Both the position numbers and the translations under genes were made by a program. Shown here piece after piece: positions 5,387 to 6,764 of a stretch of DNA of 6,764 nucleotides. Location: the NCBI GenBank assembly GCA_937881285.1, contig CALGEU010000214.1, positions 1 to 6,764 on the forward strand, in the 5' to 3' direction. The notes below the pieces were generated by a model, which saw only the letters and a program-made list of their open reading frames with translations, searched no databases and was not told the DNA's origin. Every line of letters begins with the position of its first letter. Position 1 is the first letter of the stretch. Origin of the DNA: an uncultured Clostridia bacterium (lineage in GTDB: Bacteria; Bacillota; Clostridia; Christensenellales; CAG-917).

Positions 5387-6764
5387 TTATTTTTTCACAA
5401 CTTTCGCTTTTTTCGGAATTATCAGACGTACGCAACCGACGATGTCGATTATGTCAAACGCATTTGCTATGACGAAGAACAAAAACACGACGTATACGCC
5501 CACGACCGCGATTGCGGTGATGTCGTTTGCATAAAAGCGCAGAAGTCTTGCAAGAAACGTCGCACCGACTGCAAGCAGTATGCTCAGCAAAATCAACGTG
5601 CAGTTTTTCTTGCAGTCGAAGAAAGAGCCGACTTCCTTTTTGAGAACGATGAAATTCGCGATTGCGATGATAAGGAAACACAGTCCCGAAGCAAGAGCCA
5701 TAGAGTATATGCCGATGTATTTTGGCATAAAAACTATGCACGGAATCATTGCAATCGCACCTATAAGCGTGTGAAGAAGCGTGTTTCTCTCTTTGCCAAG
5801 AGAGTTAAGCATAGGCGTTGTGGCTTGTGCGGCGGCAATGGGGAAAAGCATCATGGAACAATACGATACGAACGTACCTGCTTTTTCGTCTCCGAAGAGA
5901 AGTTTTCCGAGAGCCGTGCCAAGCGGCAGATATAGAGCAAAGAAGAAACATGCGACCACCGTGCCGAACGTAACGCAGGTTGAAAGTTTCGTCCGCAAAG
6001 CGTCCGTATCGCCCTGCGAGCGCAAGGAAGCAACGTCGGGGATAAGAACTATTGCAAGCGCACTGATGAACGTCACGGGAGCCATGATGAGCGGAAGAGC
6101 CATGCCTGCGACTCGTCCGTATTCTGCCGTTGCCTGCGCAATGGTGAGTCCGCTTTTTACAAGCATTTGCGGAATCACGAACGCGGTGAGCGACGCACCG
6201 AGCGAAGTTATGATTCGGGTTGCCGAAAGCGGAATCGTGCCGCGTGTGAGTTCTTTGAAGCCTTGCGGCTTTTTGAATCGTCCGCCCGTTGCAAAGAATA
6301 TTATCGCAAGCACAAGCACGCAAAAAGCGTCCGAAACTGTCATCGCAAGCGCAATGCCCGTCGCACCCGATATAGAGCCTACAAAGCCGCCTGCAAAGAC
6401 TATGGAAAGAATGATTTTGACTATTTCGTCAACGAGTTCCGTCGAAGAAAAAGCAACGAATTTTTTGCGTCCCCAGAACCAACTGCGAAGGGAAGCGTAC
6501 AGCGTTGACGTGATAAGGGTGGGAAGCATAATGAAAAACAACGGCAAACTGTTCGGATTCGAGAACAGAAACGAAATTCTGTTTCCCAGTGCGTACAACA
6601 CTCCGCATATAACAGAAGACACCGTCAACCCCATAATTGCCGATGTCGTGAGCAATGCGTTCTGCCGTTTCGTGTCGCCCGTTACGCCTGCTTCGGCAAC
6701 CTTTCTGGACAACACCGTCGGTGCGCCCGCCGTGACGGTGAACAGCATAAGAAGCACTGACAGC
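5387..6764 (-). CDS. SpoVB/MurJ-like polysaccharide or lipid-precursor flippase, 5' end outside window
   Basis: This partial protein has 458 residues within the window and its frame stays open to the right edge (beginning LSVLLMLF). It is an integral membrane protein of the MATE/MOP flippase superfamily (polysaccharide biosynthesis, SpoVB/YtgP/MurJ group), which moves lipid-linked sugar precursors from the inner to the outer face of the membrane. About 13 hydrophobic segments are visible, against 14 expected, and the first contains the family-typical GAPTVLSRKVAEAGVTGD where SpoVB proteins have a GxPxAxSKxVAEA-like motif. By comparison with the usual length of about 500-520, some 45-60 residues including the first membrane span are missing. 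A valine GTG at 6757 is in frame but is unlikely to be the start. The C-terminus is basic (KKAKVVKK). It leads the operon with DUF421 and DUF4363. Clostridia often carry several such paralogues, so SpoVB proper, a lipid II flippase or a capsule transporter are all possible. Confidence 0.85.
   Translation of the reverse strand, partial: LSVLLMLFTVTAGAPTVLSRKVAEAGVTGDTKRQNALLTTSAIMGLTVSSVICGVLYALGNRISFLFSNPNSLPLFFIMLPTLITSTLYASLRSWFWGRKKFVAFSSTELVDEIVKIILSIVFAGGFVGSISGATGIALAMTVSDAFCVLVLAIIFFATGGRFKKPQGFKELTRGTIPLSATRIITSLGASLTAFVIPQMLVKSGLTIAQATAEYGRVAGMALPLIMAPVTFISALAIVLIPDVASLRSQGDTDALRTKLSTCVTFGTVVACFFFALYLPLGTALGKLLFGDEKAGTFVSYCSMMLFPIAAAQATTPMLNSLGKERNTLLHTLIGAIAMIPCIVFMPKYIGIYSMALASGLCFLIIAIANFIVLKKEVGSFFDCKKNCTLILLSILLAVGATFLARLLRFYANDITAIAVVGVYVVFLFFVIANAFDIIDIVGCVRLIIPKKAKVVKK

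Noticed and set aside
5355..5435. 27-residue extension of the DUF421 protein
   Set aside because: It would overlap the flippase coding sequence by about 49 bases and add a polar stretch before the first membrane span. The family starts close to the MLNLFIR segment.

Overview
The window looks like a chromosomal segment of a spore-forming, low-to-mid GC Firmicute, most likely an anaerobic gut-type member of class Clostridia. The evidence is a clear SpoVG, a Gram-positive-type MurC (EACEY motif), a SpoVB/MurJ-like flippase, and a DUF421 (YetF-like) gene coupled to a DUF4363 gene, a set typical of endospore formers. I see no tRNA, rRNA, CRISPR array, insertion sequence or phage gene.

Layout from left to right. 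(1) 84-1796, plus: a 570-residue FAD-dependent oxidase of the alkylglycerone-phosphate synthase (AGPS) group, with a strong ribosome binding site and codon use suggesting high expression. (2) 1797-2185: a 389-base gap without a gene, holding a plus-strand terminator, an AT-rich palindrome and a probable bidirectional terminator. (3) 2186-2461, minus: spoVG, with a near-consensus vegetative promoter and a G-rich ribosome binding site. (4) 2646-4061, plus: murC, divergent from spoVG across 184 bases. (5) 4062-4239: a short convergent gap containing three hairpins, one acting as terminator for each direction and one long one of unknown role. (6) 4240-6764, minus: an operon read right to left, with a multi-spanning flippase (5' end outside the window), DUF421 and DUF4363; the last two overlap by ATGA.

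How the genes relate. MurC makes UDP-MurNAc-L-Ala, the first peptide-bearing peptidoglycan precursor. The flippase family moves lipid-linked wall precursors across the membrane. SpoVG is an RNA/DNA-binding regulator tied to sporulation, septation and envelope control. DUF421 proteins are membrane proteins linked in some Bacilli to the spore inner membrane. An envelope and sporulation theme is therefore plausible for the right two-thirds of the window. The AGPS-like oxidase stands apart and may concern ether lipids or a related flavin-dependent reaction.

Nothing here amounts to a clearly new multi-gene system. The points most worth a second look are the AGPS-like enzyme with its full set of catalytic residues, the recurring ATATATGCGC-type palindromes in both convergent gaps, and the murC start, which has no proper Shine-Dalgarno and is closed off upstream by an in-frame stop.
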